Below are positions 1 to 5,527 of a stretch of DNA of 5,990 nt, one piece after another. This stretch comes from JAYRWN01 sp041917975. GTDB taxonomy: Bacteria; Bacteroidota; Bacteroidia; Chitinophagales; Saprospiraceae. The stretch spans positions 1 through 5,990 of the forward strand of contig JAYRWN010000182.1 of the NCBI GenBank assembly GCA_041917975.1, written 5' to 3'. Numbering within the stretch: position 1 is the first letter of the stretch; each line of letters begins with the position of its first letter. The notes beneath the pieces are model-generated. The model made no database searches. It had not been told where the DNA came from and worked only from the letters and a program-made list of their open reading frames with translations. The translations under genes and the position numbers were made by a program.

Positions 1-94
1 AATTATGAATTATGAATTATGAATTATGAATTATGAATTATGAATTATGAATTATGAATTATGAATTATGAATTATGAATTATGAATTATGAAT
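1..94. repeat. Heptanucleotide tandem repeat (AATTATG)n
   Basis: Thirteen perfect head-to-tail copies of AATTATG followed by a partial copy. The array starts at the window edge, so its true length is unknown. There are no substitutions between copies, which suggests recent slippage expansion. The unit contains ATG and TGA, and period 7 cycles through all frames, so no protein is encoded here. Length changes would alter spacing for anything transcribed across it, but no gene in the window abuts it. Confidence 0.97.
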
Positions 95-146
95 ATTTAG
101 TAGTCAGTATTAGTCCCAATATAATGTTAACCAAAAATTTATTGTC

Positions 147-168
147 ATATCGACCGCAGCGGAGATAT
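147..168. repeat. Small hairpin repeat, copy 1
   Basis: ATATC (147-151) pairs with GATAT (164-168) around a 12-nt loop GACCGCAGCGGA, in which CCG and CGG can also pair. It is preceded by GTCAT-like sequence. The loop is the same as in the second copy at 279-300 apart from one base, while the outer stem differs by compensated changes. It resembles the GTCATTCCGACC-type dispersed intergenic repeats of Bacteroidota (family assignment from memory). Confidence 0.7.
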
Positions 169-278
169 CCATATTAATTAATAATTAATAGATTAGAAAA
201 TGAATCTAATATTATTTAATGTTTGTAATTACCTTGAATATAAAATTATGGCATTTGTTAGCAAAATATCATTTGGTC

Positions 279-300
279 ATTCCGACCGTAGCGGAGGAAT
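279..300. repeat. Small hairpin repeat, copy 2
   Basis: ATTCC (279-283) pairs with GGAAT (296-300) around the loop GACCGTAGCGGA. Compared with copy 1 the loop has a single C to T change. The arms differ at two positions on each side yet still pair perfectly. Both copies are in the same orientation, about 130 bp apart. Confidence 0.7.
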
Positions 301-399
301 CTCTGACTGGCACAAAATAGATTTCTCCATTCGTGATACATAGTCTATTCTATTTTAATTGAGTATAAGATGAAGGATACGATTCTTATAAAACTTTCG

Positions 400-414
400 T
401 TCGACTCAGTCGAA
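400..414. repeat. 15-bp palindrome TTCGACT-C-AGTCGAA
   Basis: Perfect 7-bp arms with a single central base, about 100 bp upstream of the iolE-like gene. It could be an operator for a regulator of the downstream pair. It could equally be part of a dispersed GTTCGACT..AGTCGAA repeat of the kind common in Bacteroidota intergenic DNA. Nothing in the window decides between these. Confidence 0.45.
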
Positions 415-514
415 AAGACATTAGTTATTTTTTATCCTGTTGATTCCGGCTGGTTCGGCTTAGGGAATGAAGGAGTTATAGCGGGAAATAAAATAAATAA
501 ATGAATCAACTGAA

Positions 515-1426
515 ATGAAATCAAAAATAAATATTGCCAATGCCCCGTGCAGTTGGGGTGTGCTCGAGTTCGACCTGGAAGGCGAATCTTTGGGTTACGC
601 CCAGGTTTTAGATGAAATAGCTGAAACCGGTTATGCCGGTACTGAATTGGGTGATTGGGGATTTATGCCCACTGAACCCCAAGAATTGCAGCGGCAAATT
701 CATCAGAGGCAGCTCACCCTATTGGGGGCTTTTGTTCCCGTAGCCCTGTTGCATCAGGACCGGTGGGCTGAAGGTGCAGCCAGAGCAGTCAAAACGGCCG
801 GTCTTATGCATGACGCCGGTTATCCGGACGCCTTTATCGTGTTGGCTGATGAAAACGGCAGTGTACCTGAGCGCACCAAACATGCCGGGCGCATTACCGC
901 CAGTCAAATGCTTGACCCTGAACAATACCTCACCATAGCCCGTGGCGCCGAAACGGTAGCCCGTGCGGTTAAAGAAGCTTATGGCATGCGTACCGTGATT
1001 CATCACCATGGGGCCGGTTATATCGAAACACCGAAAGAAATAGACCTGCTGCTCCAACACACCGATCCGTCTCTGGTGGGCTTATGCTTTGATACCGGGC
1101 ATTACAGACTCGGCGGAGGCCAGGATGTCGTCGGGTTTATGCGCCGCCATTATGACCGCATTTGGCATGTGCATTTTAAAGATTTTAGCCCCACACTAGC
1201 TCAAAAAGCTGCGGAACAACAATGGGATTATTTTCAAGCTGTACAAAACGGTATTTTTTGTGAATTAGGACAAGGTGATGTACCATTTGCTGCAGTGAAG
1301 GATTTATTAATTCAGCAAAATTATTCCGGGTGGATCGTGGTAGAACAGGATGTCTTGCCGGGCATGGGAAAACCTAAATTATGTGCTTTAAATAACCGCC
1401 GTTATTTAAATAATATCGGCCTATAA
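515..1426 (+). CDS. iolE: IolE-like inosose dehydratase / sugar isomerase-fold TIM-barrel protein
   Basis: A 303-residue protein of the xylose isomerase-like TIM-barrel (AP endonuclease 2) superfamily, closest by eye to inosose dehydratase. That enzyme removes water from 2-keto-myo-inositol to give a trihydroxycyclohexane-dione in cytosolic inositol catabolism. The N-terminus shows NAPCSWGV (9-16) followed by GTELGDWGF (42-50), both typical of IolE. Likely metal or active-site residues sit in VIHHHGAGYIET (161-172), CFDTGHY (191-197, Asp193), WHVHFKD (217-223) and VVEQD (275-279, Glu277). The length equals the usual 290-305. The start at 515 places the conserved motif at the right distance, and no better upstream start exists in frame. 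The iolG-like gene follows 45 bp downstream, supporting a shared transcript and inositol or cyclitol use. Related barrels act as ketose epimerases (tagatose/psicose type), so the exact substrate is inferred. The symbol is by resemblance. Confidence 0.8.
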   Translation: MKSKINIANAPCSWGVLEFDLEGESLGYAQVLDEIAETGYAGTELGDWGFMPTEPQELQRQIHQRQLTLLGAFVPVALLHQDRWAEGAARAVKTAGLMHDAGYPDAFIVLADENGSVPERTKHAGRITASQMLDPEQYLTIARGAETVARAVKEAYGMRTVIHHHGAGYIETPKEIDLLLQHTDPSLVGLCFDTGHYRLGGGQDVVGFMRRHYDRIWHVHFKDFSPTLAQKAAEQQWDYFQAVQNGIFCELGQGDVPFAAVKDLLIQQNYSGWIVVEQDVLPGMGKPKLCALNNRRYLNNIGL

Positions 1427-1471
1427 TAAATAACTCGCTGAATTAATTTTAACTAAAAACTGAAAACCTCC

Positions 1472-2491
1472 ATGAAAAAAATAAACATTGCCATTCTGGG
1501 TATTGGCCGTATTGGAAAAATTCATCTTAATAATCTGACGCGTCATTTTCCCCAAGTGGAGGTAGTGGCTGTAGCCGACCCGCAAATTGAAGCAGAGAAA
1601 TTCAAACAAGAGTTTCCTCAAATCATTTTCTCCACGCAGGCAGAAGAAGTGTTAAACCTACCCCAGGTGGATGCAGTGGCGATTTGTACCCCCACCAGTT
1701 CGCATGCCAAACTCATCGATTTATGCATCCAACATGGCAAACATATATTTTGTGAAAAACCGGTAGACCTTTCTTTGTCCCGCACCGCAGAATTGGTGCA
1801 AAAAGCTAACACGGCCGGTATAAAAATGATGCTGGGATTCAACCGTCGATTTGATCCGGATTTTTTACAAGCCAGAAAGAGTGTTTTGGCCGGACGTATC
1901 GGTAAAATTCAGATCGTCAAAATTACCAGCCGCGACCCGGGATTGCCTCCCCTGGATTATATAAAAAATTCCGGGGGCCTATTTATGGATATGGCCATTC
2001 ATGATTTTGACATGGCCCGCTATATCATGGGCAAAGAAGTGGTAGAAGTGTATGCGCGGGGTCTGGTGTTGGTGGACCCGCAAGTGGGTGAAGCCGGCGA
2101 TATCGACACGGCATTAACGACCCTTATTTTCGAAGATGGCTCTTACGCTGTCATTGATAACAGCCGAAAAGCCTCCTATGGCTATGATCAGCGCCTGGAG
2201 ATCTTTGGTGATCTGGGGATGATCCAGGTGGAAAATAATCAACACCATCGAAACATCATCTCCGATGCACAGGGCATCCACCACGCTCTACCGCTGGACT
2301 TTTTTATGGACCGTTATACCGCTTCCTACTTAAATGAAATGCACTATTTTACACAGGCGCTCATGCACGACACGCCTCTTCCGGCGAGCGGTGAAGACGG
2401 CTTAAAAGCAACCATTGTTGCCGTCGCGGCCAAAAAATCGGTGGAAGAGAAACGCCCGGTCAAAATCAGTGAAGTTACTGCAGGATTGTAA
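1472..2491 (+). CDS. iolG: IolG-like inositol 2-dehydrogenase (Gfo/Idh/MocA family)
   Basis: A 339-residue NAD(P)-dependent oxidoreductase expected to oxidise myo-inositol to 2-keto-myo-inositol (scyllo-inosose), the substrate of an IolE enzyme. The N-terminal Rossmann fold begins AILGIGRIG (7-15). VVAVADP (31-37) marks the second strand, where the Asp favours NAD over NADP. FCEKP (93-97) carries the catalytic Lys96. GFNRRFDPDF (122-131) is the signature seen in inositol dehydrogenases. SGGLFMDMAIHDFD (167-180) supplies Asp173 and His177, which complete the Lys-Asp-His set of this family. The protein is full length and appears intact. The start ATG follows an A-rich leader without a Shine-Dalgarno sequence. 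It lies 45 bp after the iolE-like gene with no terminator between them, so the pair is probably one operon. Other Gfo/Idh/MocA sugar dehydrogenases look similar, so the substrate is not proved. Confidence 0.85.
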   Translation: MKKINIAILGIGRIGKIHLNNLTRHFPQVEVVAVADPQIEAEKFKQEFPQIIFSTQAEEVLNLPQVDAVAICTPTSSHAKLIDLCIQHGKHIFCEKPVDLSLSRTAELVQKANTAGIKMMLGFNRRFDPDFLQARKSVLAGRIGKIQIVKITSRDPGLPPLDYIKNSGGLFMDMAIHDFDMARYIMGKEVVEVYARGLVLVDPQVGEAGDIDTALTTLIFEDGSYAVIDNSRKASYGYDQRLEIFGDLGMIQVENNQHHRNIISDAQGIHHALPLDFFMDRYTASYLNEMHYFTQALMHDTPLPASGEDGLKATIVAVAAKKSVEEKRPVKISEVTAGL

Positions 2492-2512
2492 TTGGTCGGT
2501 GAGAGAATTACC

Positions 2513-2832
2513 GTGTATTTGTGTATTTGTTTATTTGTGTATAGAAGTTGGCCGTTAGCTTATTGGTAATTCAATGTGTATTTGTTTATTTGTTTATTTG
2601 TGTATAGGAGTTGGCCGTTAGCGGTTGGCTTTTGGAAAATAAAGAAAATCCTCTGTGAGCTTTGCGGGCTTTGTGAGAAAAAAATAACCAATTGATAAAT
2701 AGCGTGGAGTTGGCGGTTAGCGGTTGGTCCTTGGTCATTCAATGTGTATTTGTTTATTTGTTTATTTGTGTATCGGAGTTGGCCGTTAGCCATAGGCCCT
2801 TGGAAAATAAAAGAAAATCCTCTGCGTTTTCT
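2513..2832. repeat. Mosaic intergenic repeat array, left half (modules A, B, C)
   Basis: No gene is credible here. Three modules recur. Module A is exactly 30 bp, made of octamers GTGTATTT/GTTTATTT, at 2513-2542, 2576-2605 and 2744-2773. Module B has the core GTTGGCCGTTAGC or GTTGGCGGTTAGC with variable tails (TTATTGG, GGTTGG, CATAGGCCCTTGG), near 2544, 2607, 2705 and 2774. Module C (about 61 bp) carries AATCCTCTGTG, CTTTGCGGGCTTTG and AACCAATTG, at about 2637-2698. A second C begins near 2805 and is cut at 2832 by the IS110 element. Module order is A-B-A-B-C-B-A-B-C. The other half of the array resumes at 5533. Confidence 0.85.
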
Positions 2833-3481
2833 ATGGTACTTCAAAGGAAAAATGATAATTTTTTTGATACATAACATCATTTTTTACGAGGGCATAAATT
2901 CGGTGAATAATTTTGTTACGGACTGCATTGAGTACACACATTTTATTTTTACCTTCAGCTACTTTCCTTTGATAGTAATTTCTTAACTCTTCATTGACTT
3001 TTATGGCAGCCATGGCACAAAGGTGTAACAGAGTTTTTAGTTTTTTATTAGCTTTATGTGACACCTTAGGTCGACCTCTTATGGATGAACCGGAAGAGTT
3101 GTTAAAGGGAGCTACACCTGCCTGACAGGCGAATTTTCTTGGATCGGAGATATCCTTAAACTCATTAGAGTGGATAATCACATTATTAGCTGTTTGAGTG
3201 CCTACCCCCGGTATTGAAGTGATTTGGATAGAAATTTTATTCAAGTACTCATCGGTATGAATAAGCTGTTCAATCTGGTGATCAACACCGGCAATATCTT
3301 TTTCAATAGCTAATATTGAAGCATGGCAGTTTTTCTTCAAGGCCTTCCAGTCTTCCAACTCCATGAACTGTTTTCCTTCTTTTAAGGGAGTTCGTAATTG
3401 GTTTAGTGTTTTGACCAAACGGTCGCGTAAAGTGTTTAGGTGTTTTAATTTAACAATAACCTGGCGAGGCGGCTGCCATAG
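2831..3481 (-). pseudogene. IS110-family transposase, C-terminal part (Transposase_20 domain), separated by insertion
   Basis: The last 216 residues of the interrupted IS110 transposase. Joined to the N-terminal part across one copy of the ACACAGTT duplication, the frame continues as ..DKLC-LWQPP.. and gives 337 residues, normal for the family. A basic helical or coiled-coil linker comes first (VKLKHLNTLRDRLVKTL). It is followed by the helix-hairpin-helix-like ITSIPGVGTQTA and the C-terminal domain GVAPFNNSSGSSIRGRP, whose serine (about reconstructed residue 250) is the presumed catalytic nucleophile. The stop codon TAG (2833-2831) lies on the right-end junction, so the coding region runs to the very tip of the element. 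An open frame extends upstream to an ATG at 3538 inside the ISKra4 element, but its first 19 residues are foreign. Confidence 0.9.
2842..2845 (-). promoter_or_regulatory. Candidate -33 element (TTTG) at the IS110 right end
   Basis: TTTG within the last codons of the transposase. It is relevant only when right and left ends are joined: 9 nt to the AGA at the junction, AGA, then TCCTT and TAGATTTG, a 17-nt spacer. Short motif, so moderate to low certainty. Confidence 0.4.
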
Positions 3482-3489
3482 ACACAGTT
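3482..3489 (+). repeat. 8-bp target site duplication, left copy
   Basis: ACACAGTT directly abuts the left inverted repeat of the ISKra4 element and is repeated at 4876-4883. Removing one copy restores the IS110 transposase frame. Confidence 0.95.
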
Positions 3490-3511
3490 GGGTGTGGCTC
3501 CGCTGTGATGT
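3490..3511 (+). repeat. ISKra4-type element terminal inverted repeat, transposase 3' end
   Basis: The 22 bp starting GGGTGTGGCTCC and ending GTGATGT match the reverse complement of 4854-4875 at every position. Similarity stops immediately inside. It overlaps the first bases of the stop-codon hairpin at 3507-3526. Confidence 0.97.
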
Positions 3512-3526
3512 GCTAAGCAGCACATC
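3507..3526 (-). other. Perfect hairpin over the ISKra4 transposase stop codon and inverted repeat
   Basis: GATGTGCT (3507-3514) and AGCACATC (3519-3526) form an 8-bp stem with a 4-nt loop. It contains the TAG stop (3515-3513) and overlaps the inner end of the terminal repeat. There is no U-tract on the minus-strand side, so a classical terminator is not supported. It could limit read-through into or out of the element, or hide the IR in RNA. Confidence 0.5.
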
Positions 3527-4457
3527 CATAGGCATCAAATTTTTTCCAAAATTGTCTCCAATAATTTGATAAAATTAATCCTCGGGCCATTAAAATATTG
3601 TCTACGGAAAGCCGGGTCCAGCGCATTCCAGGGCCACCCATTCTTATTTTAACCATGGATTTACAGGCTGATTCAGTTACTCCTGATCCTATTGGCCATA
3701 GTTGATTCTGATAGGATTTATACTTCATTTTGTCTTTATATTTTCTGAAATAGTTTATGCATATTAACCCGTCCTCATTGGCTTTTTTTCCCTTTAGGTC
3801 TTTATAAATGTCCGTCATGGCACGGATACAGAGGTCTGCTCCTTGAAGATTATTTTTTAATAGCCTTCTGTGTCGTTTAAACCAGGCCTGTTGGCTATCA
3901 TTTTTTATGCAAGTAATTGCAAATTTTTCCAGATATTGTAATGCGTGATAATAATCTAGGATTTGAACGTCCGTCCTTGGTATGAGATAATTCCAATTAT
4001 CTATGGCTCCATCTGCTATGCCTATCTTCTTTGTTAGCGGATATTTTTCTTTATACTCTTCTAGCATTTTATTAAATATATGATCATAGGTCATTTTTCC
4101 TTTTTCCGGGGCACACCCCATATATAGGGTGTGTTTTCTCTTCCCTTCTTCATCATACACGGCCAATGTTCCAACCATCACTTCACTCCATCCTTCTCCT
4201 TTGATATTCACCCGGGTACCATCTCGTCCTGCCGCTATTATTTTTACCTGCTGCTCTCCCACCTTATTGTCATAGTGCCATATCGTTTCTTTTTCGACCA
4301 TAATTTCTCCGACTTTCGCACCAATCTTTTGGATATACTTTTTACTAATCACCCGTCCATGATTCTCTCTTAAATCTCTGGCTACCGTATCTCCAGATTG
4401 CATGGCGTATTTAAAACTTACCATTTTGGCAAATTTGGGGGTAGCTGTATCCACCAT
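3513..4457 (-). CDS. ISKra4-family transposase orfB (DDE catalytic frame)
   Basis: A 314-residue frame from the first in-frame ATG at 4457. The frame is open back to the A-run at 4556, adding 33 residues that include YGRCEVRRHIYQYSAGGK and YVPLERNGR. These belong to the family N-terminus, so translation probably enters by frameshift rather than at 4457. Catalytic DDE candidates are Asp79 (AAGRDGTRV), Asp149 (IGIADGAIDNW) and Glu262 (WPIGSGVTESACK). The sequence IRMGGPGMRW after the Glu is the strongest ISKra4 signature. The predicted fusion with 73 residues of orfA is 420 residues. The enzyme cuts and joins at the 22-bp inverted repeats and makes 8-bp duplications. The frame ends at TAG within the stop-codon hairpin next to the left inverted repeat. 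It appears intact. Confidence 0.93.
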   Translation of the reverse strand: MVDTATPKFAKMVSFKYAMQSGDTVARDLRENHGRVISKKYIQKIGAKVGEIMVEKETIWHYDNKVGEQQVKIIAAGRDGTRVNIKGEGWSEVMVGTLAVYDEEGKRKHTLYMGCAPEKGKMTYDHIFNKMLEEYKEKYPLTKKIGIADGAIDNWNYLIPRTDVQILDYYHALQYLEKFAITCIKNDSQQAWFKRHRRLLKNNLQGADLCIRAMTDIYKDLKGKKANEDGLICINYFRKYKDKMKYKSYQNQLWPIGSGVTESACKSMVKIRMGGPGMRWTRLSVDNILMARGLILSNYWRQFWKKFDAYGCAA

Positions 4458-4522
4458 CCTTCCATTTCTTTCCAGTGGAACATAAACTTTGCCTCCTGCA
4501 CTGTACTGATAGATGTGTCGCC

Positions 4523-4774
4523 TTACTTCACACCGCCCATACGGACTTTCATAGTTTTTTTTACCAAGCCTTTACTCGTTAACTTCTTTCCTCCTATTAA
4601 CAGTGGGCTTCCATCTGTGTCAAACTTCTCTATGGCTAATCTCGTCGCTTTTACCCCAGCAGCATTGATACACCTCTCAATCGCCTCCTCCATACTTAAT
4701 AAACTCCCTTCCAGCTTAAACTTGAGCTCCATGGTAACCTCATTACCTTCAATCTTCTTAATTGTTGTTTTCAT
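4523..4774 (-). CDS. ISKra4-family transposase orfA (N-terminal frame)
   Basis: An 83-residue first frame of the ISKra4 transposase, beginning MKTTIKKIEGNEV. It corresponds to the N-terminal region of full-length ISKra4 proteins and carries no catalytic residue. Residues 71-73 (VKK) are encoded on a run of eight A. Continuing in frame yields only ten more residues before TAA (4525-4523). A -1 slip on the A-run continues as NYESPYGRCEVRRHIYQ.., which matches the family pattern and runs into the orfB domain, so the functional product is probably the roughly 420-residue fusion. The start at 4774 follows a weak AGGT. A TATATTTG box lies 53 bp upstream. The short product alone could be a regulator, which is speculation. 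Confidence 0.8.
   Translation of the reverse strand: MKTTIKKIEGNEVTMELKFKLEGSLLSMEEAIERCINAAGVKATRLAIEKFDTDGSPLLIGGKKLTSKGLVKKTMKVRMGGVK
4556..4562 (-). other. Probable -1 programmed frameshift site A_AAA_AAA
   Basis: On the minus strand the zero-frame codons are GTA AAA AAA ACT, within eight consecutive A. Slipping back one base gives AAA AAC TAT GAA.. and enters the orfB frame with no intervening stop. Lys-tRNA slippage on such heptamers is well known for insertion sequences. The resulting junction reads ..LVKK-NYESPYGRC... I could not confirm a downstream stimulatory structure by eye. Confidence 0.75.
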
Positions 4775-4826
4775 ACCTAAAGTCTTTTGTGTTAATCTTC
4801 AGGTCTATTTTACTAGGTCGGTACTA

Positions 4827-4834
4827 CAAATATA
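4827..4834 (-). promoter_or_regulatory. Candidate Bacteroidota -7 box of the ISKra4 transposase (TATATTTG)
   Basis: Exact match to TAnnTTTG, placed 53 bp upstream of the orfA ATG at 4774 and inside the element. A clear -33 TTG/TTTG at the proper distance is not evident, so the assignment is moderate. Confidence 0.45.
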
Positions 4835-4853
4835 TACTTTTTGTTAATATCTT

Positions 4854-4875
4854 ACATCACAGCGGAGCCACACCC
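4854..4875 (-). repeat. ISKra4-type element terminal inverted repeat, transposase 5' end
   Basis: Perfect inverted copy of 3490-3511. It lies 79 bp upstream of the orfA start codon and supplies the stop codon (4852-4854 just inside) that ends the interrupted IS110 frame. Confidence 0.97.
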
Positions 4876-4883
4876 ACACAGTT
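4876..4883 (+). repeat. 8-bp target site duplication, right copy
   Basis: ACACAGTT directly abuts the right inverted repeat. It is identical to 3482-3489. Confidence 0.95.
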
Positions 4884-5238
4884 TATCTGAAAAACGGTCA
4901 GCATACTCGGCTATTCGCCGTGCATCTACCTCATCATTCTTTCCTCTTTGCAGGCCAAGGGAAAGTTTGATATGAGCACCTGAAACAATGCAAATATTAC
5001 CATTCTGGCTCTGAAGCACCTTCAACAGATGATGGTTATAGATGCCGGTATGTTCCAAACAAATCACAGCATGATCTAATGAAAAATCAATCAGAGCACA
5101 CAATGTTTTGATAAATTTTTTAACACCAACCACGCTATTAGCACATTCATGCTCTAGAACAATCTCTTTTTGATACCTCACAGCAAAGTTTAACTTATTC
5201 TTGGAGGTGTCACAACCGATGAAAAATTGGTAAGTCAT
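4876..5238 (-). pseudogene. IS110-family transposase, N-terminal part (DEDD RuvC-like domain), interrupted
   Basis: The first 121 codons of the IS110 transposase, a recombinase that works with a guide RNA to join donor and target DNA. The RuvC-like DEDD residues are visible: Asp10 in IGCDTSK, Glu62 in CLEHTGIY, and Asp102 and Asp105 in KNDEVDARRIAEYA. The start is ATG at 5238 after an AT-rich leader without a Shine-Dalgarno sequence, placing the first Asp at the usual residue 10. The frame reads through the 8-bp target duplication into the ISKra4 inverted repeat, gains seven foreign residues (GCGSAVM) and stops at 4852-4854. The remainder of the gene is at 2831-3481 in the same frame once the insertion is removed. 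As it stands the transposase cannot be made whole, so this IS110 copy needs a helper enzyme or precise excision to move. Confidence 0.9.
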
Positions 5239-5271
5239 ATTTAAAATTAATAAATTTGTAAACGGAGCTAC

Positions 5272-5441
5272 TTCAAAGCACTCTCAAGACCTTAATATTG
5301 GGTTTTTCCCGATTTTCTATTTGAAGCTTGCTTTGAAAACACAGGAGATGGATTAAAACGCAAAATAGTCTTTATTTACTTGGTCTTTGCCTAATTCCCC
5401 ATCTCCTGCGCTCCATTAAGTTATCAACATATTCATGTTAA
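5272..5441 (-). ncRNA. Putative IS110 bridge RNA
   Basis: Non-coding left end upstream of the IS110 transposase. In RNA order there are three structures. (1) A 7-bp hairpin at 5441-5424 with a GAAU loop. (2) A target-binding-type stem-loop at 5408-5342, with a perfect 10-bp basal stem (CAGGAGATGG / CCATCTCCTG) and an apical 5-bp hairpin (5377-5363). (3) A donor-binding-type stem-loop at 5337-5272, with a perfect 9-bp basal stem (TTCAAAGCA / TGCTTTGAA) and a small GGG/CCC apex. The total is about 170 nt, close to the IS621 bridge RNA, with the same order. In loop 2, GCAAAGA (5390-5384) is identical to the left target (5539-5533, minus strand). UGCGUUUU (5362-5355) is complementary to the right target at 2823-2830. 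In loop 3, AUAGA (5320-5316) equals the element's right end, and AAGG(U)CU partly matches its left end. RNA ends are estimated, and expression is not shown. Confidence 0.75.
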
Positions 5442-5519
5442 TTTAACAAAAGAAAAAAGTAACAAAAAAGAAAATTATACATAGTAATAATGATAATATG
5501 TTAATTTTTATTACTTCCT

Positions 5520-5527
5520 CAAATCTA
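5520..5527 (-). promoter_or_regulatory. Candidate -7 box (TAGATTTG) at the IS110 left end
   Basis: Exact TAnnTTTG match a few bases inside the left end, reading toward the bridge RNA and transposase. In the integrated state no TTG/TTTG lies at a suitable distance upstream. In a circular form the right-end TTTG (2845-2842) would fall 17 nt upstream and complete a promoter. Confidence 0.5.

Larger units (their letters stand above)
95..514. other. Gene-free, repeat-rich region upstream of the iol-like genes
   Basis: No credible coding frame is present. The stretch is AT-rich and contains a short AT palindrome-like run (about 173-190), two related hairpin repeats and a 15-bp palindrome, which are listed separately. 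It should hold the promoter for the gene starting at 515, but I find no exact TAnnTTTG box at a suitable distance. The final 30 bases before 515 are A-rich without a Shine-Dalgarno sequence, as is usual in Bacteroidota. A five-codon open frame (ATG at 501, stop TGA at 516-518) overlaps the start codon of the gene at 515. Confidence 0.7.
3490..4875 (-). mobile_element. Complete ISKra4-family insertion sequence, 1386 bp
   Basis: Bounded by perfect 22-bp terminal inverted repeats beginning GGGTGTGGCTCC at both ends and flanked by an exact 8-bp direct duplication ACACAGTT. The two reading frames encode an ISKra4-type DDE transposase, with a probable frameshift between them. Nothing is missing: both ends, both frames and the target duplication are intact, so the element is likely recent and potentially active. 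It sits inside the IS110 transposase gene in the same coding direction. Confidence 0.95.

Noticed and set aside
719..1060. 113-residue minus-strand frame
   Set aside because: Antisense shadow of the iolE-like gene, with no recognisable features.
2488..2511. GTAATT..AATTAC inverted repeat over the iolG stop as a terminator
   Set aside because: Only 6 AT-rich base pairs with a 12-nt loop and no adjacent run of T, too weak to call.
2513..2832. CRISPR-like array (30-bp repeats with 33-bp intervals)
   Set aside because: The intervals are themselves repeats of module B, the 30-bp units are octamer low-complexity sequence, spacing is irregular around module C, and no cas gene is present.
2805..2832. 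Alternative IS110 boundary at CTCTGCG / ATCTTTGCG, matching the length of other C modules
   Set aside because: It leaves no shared dinucleotide at the two ends and wastes the AAAA paired by the proposed right target guide. The shared TCT fits better, though the choice is not certain.
2560..2880. Minus-strand 106-residue frame with repeated TNKQINKYTLN
   Set aside because: It is a translation of repeat modules A and B and continues into the IS110 end. No domain and no start context.
2692..2986. Plus-strand 60- and 80-residue frames crossing the repeat/IS110 boundary
   Set aside because: They read through repeat modules and antisense to the IS110 transposase, so they are chance frames.
4457..4556. 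Independent translation start for orfB at ATG 4457
   Set aside because: The 33 residues upstream in the same frame match the conserved family region, so a start at 4457 would discard real protein.
4398..4847. 149-residue plus-strand frame inside the ISKra4 element
   Set aside because: Antisense to the orfA/orfB region, with hydrophobic composition as an artefact of the coding strand opposite it.
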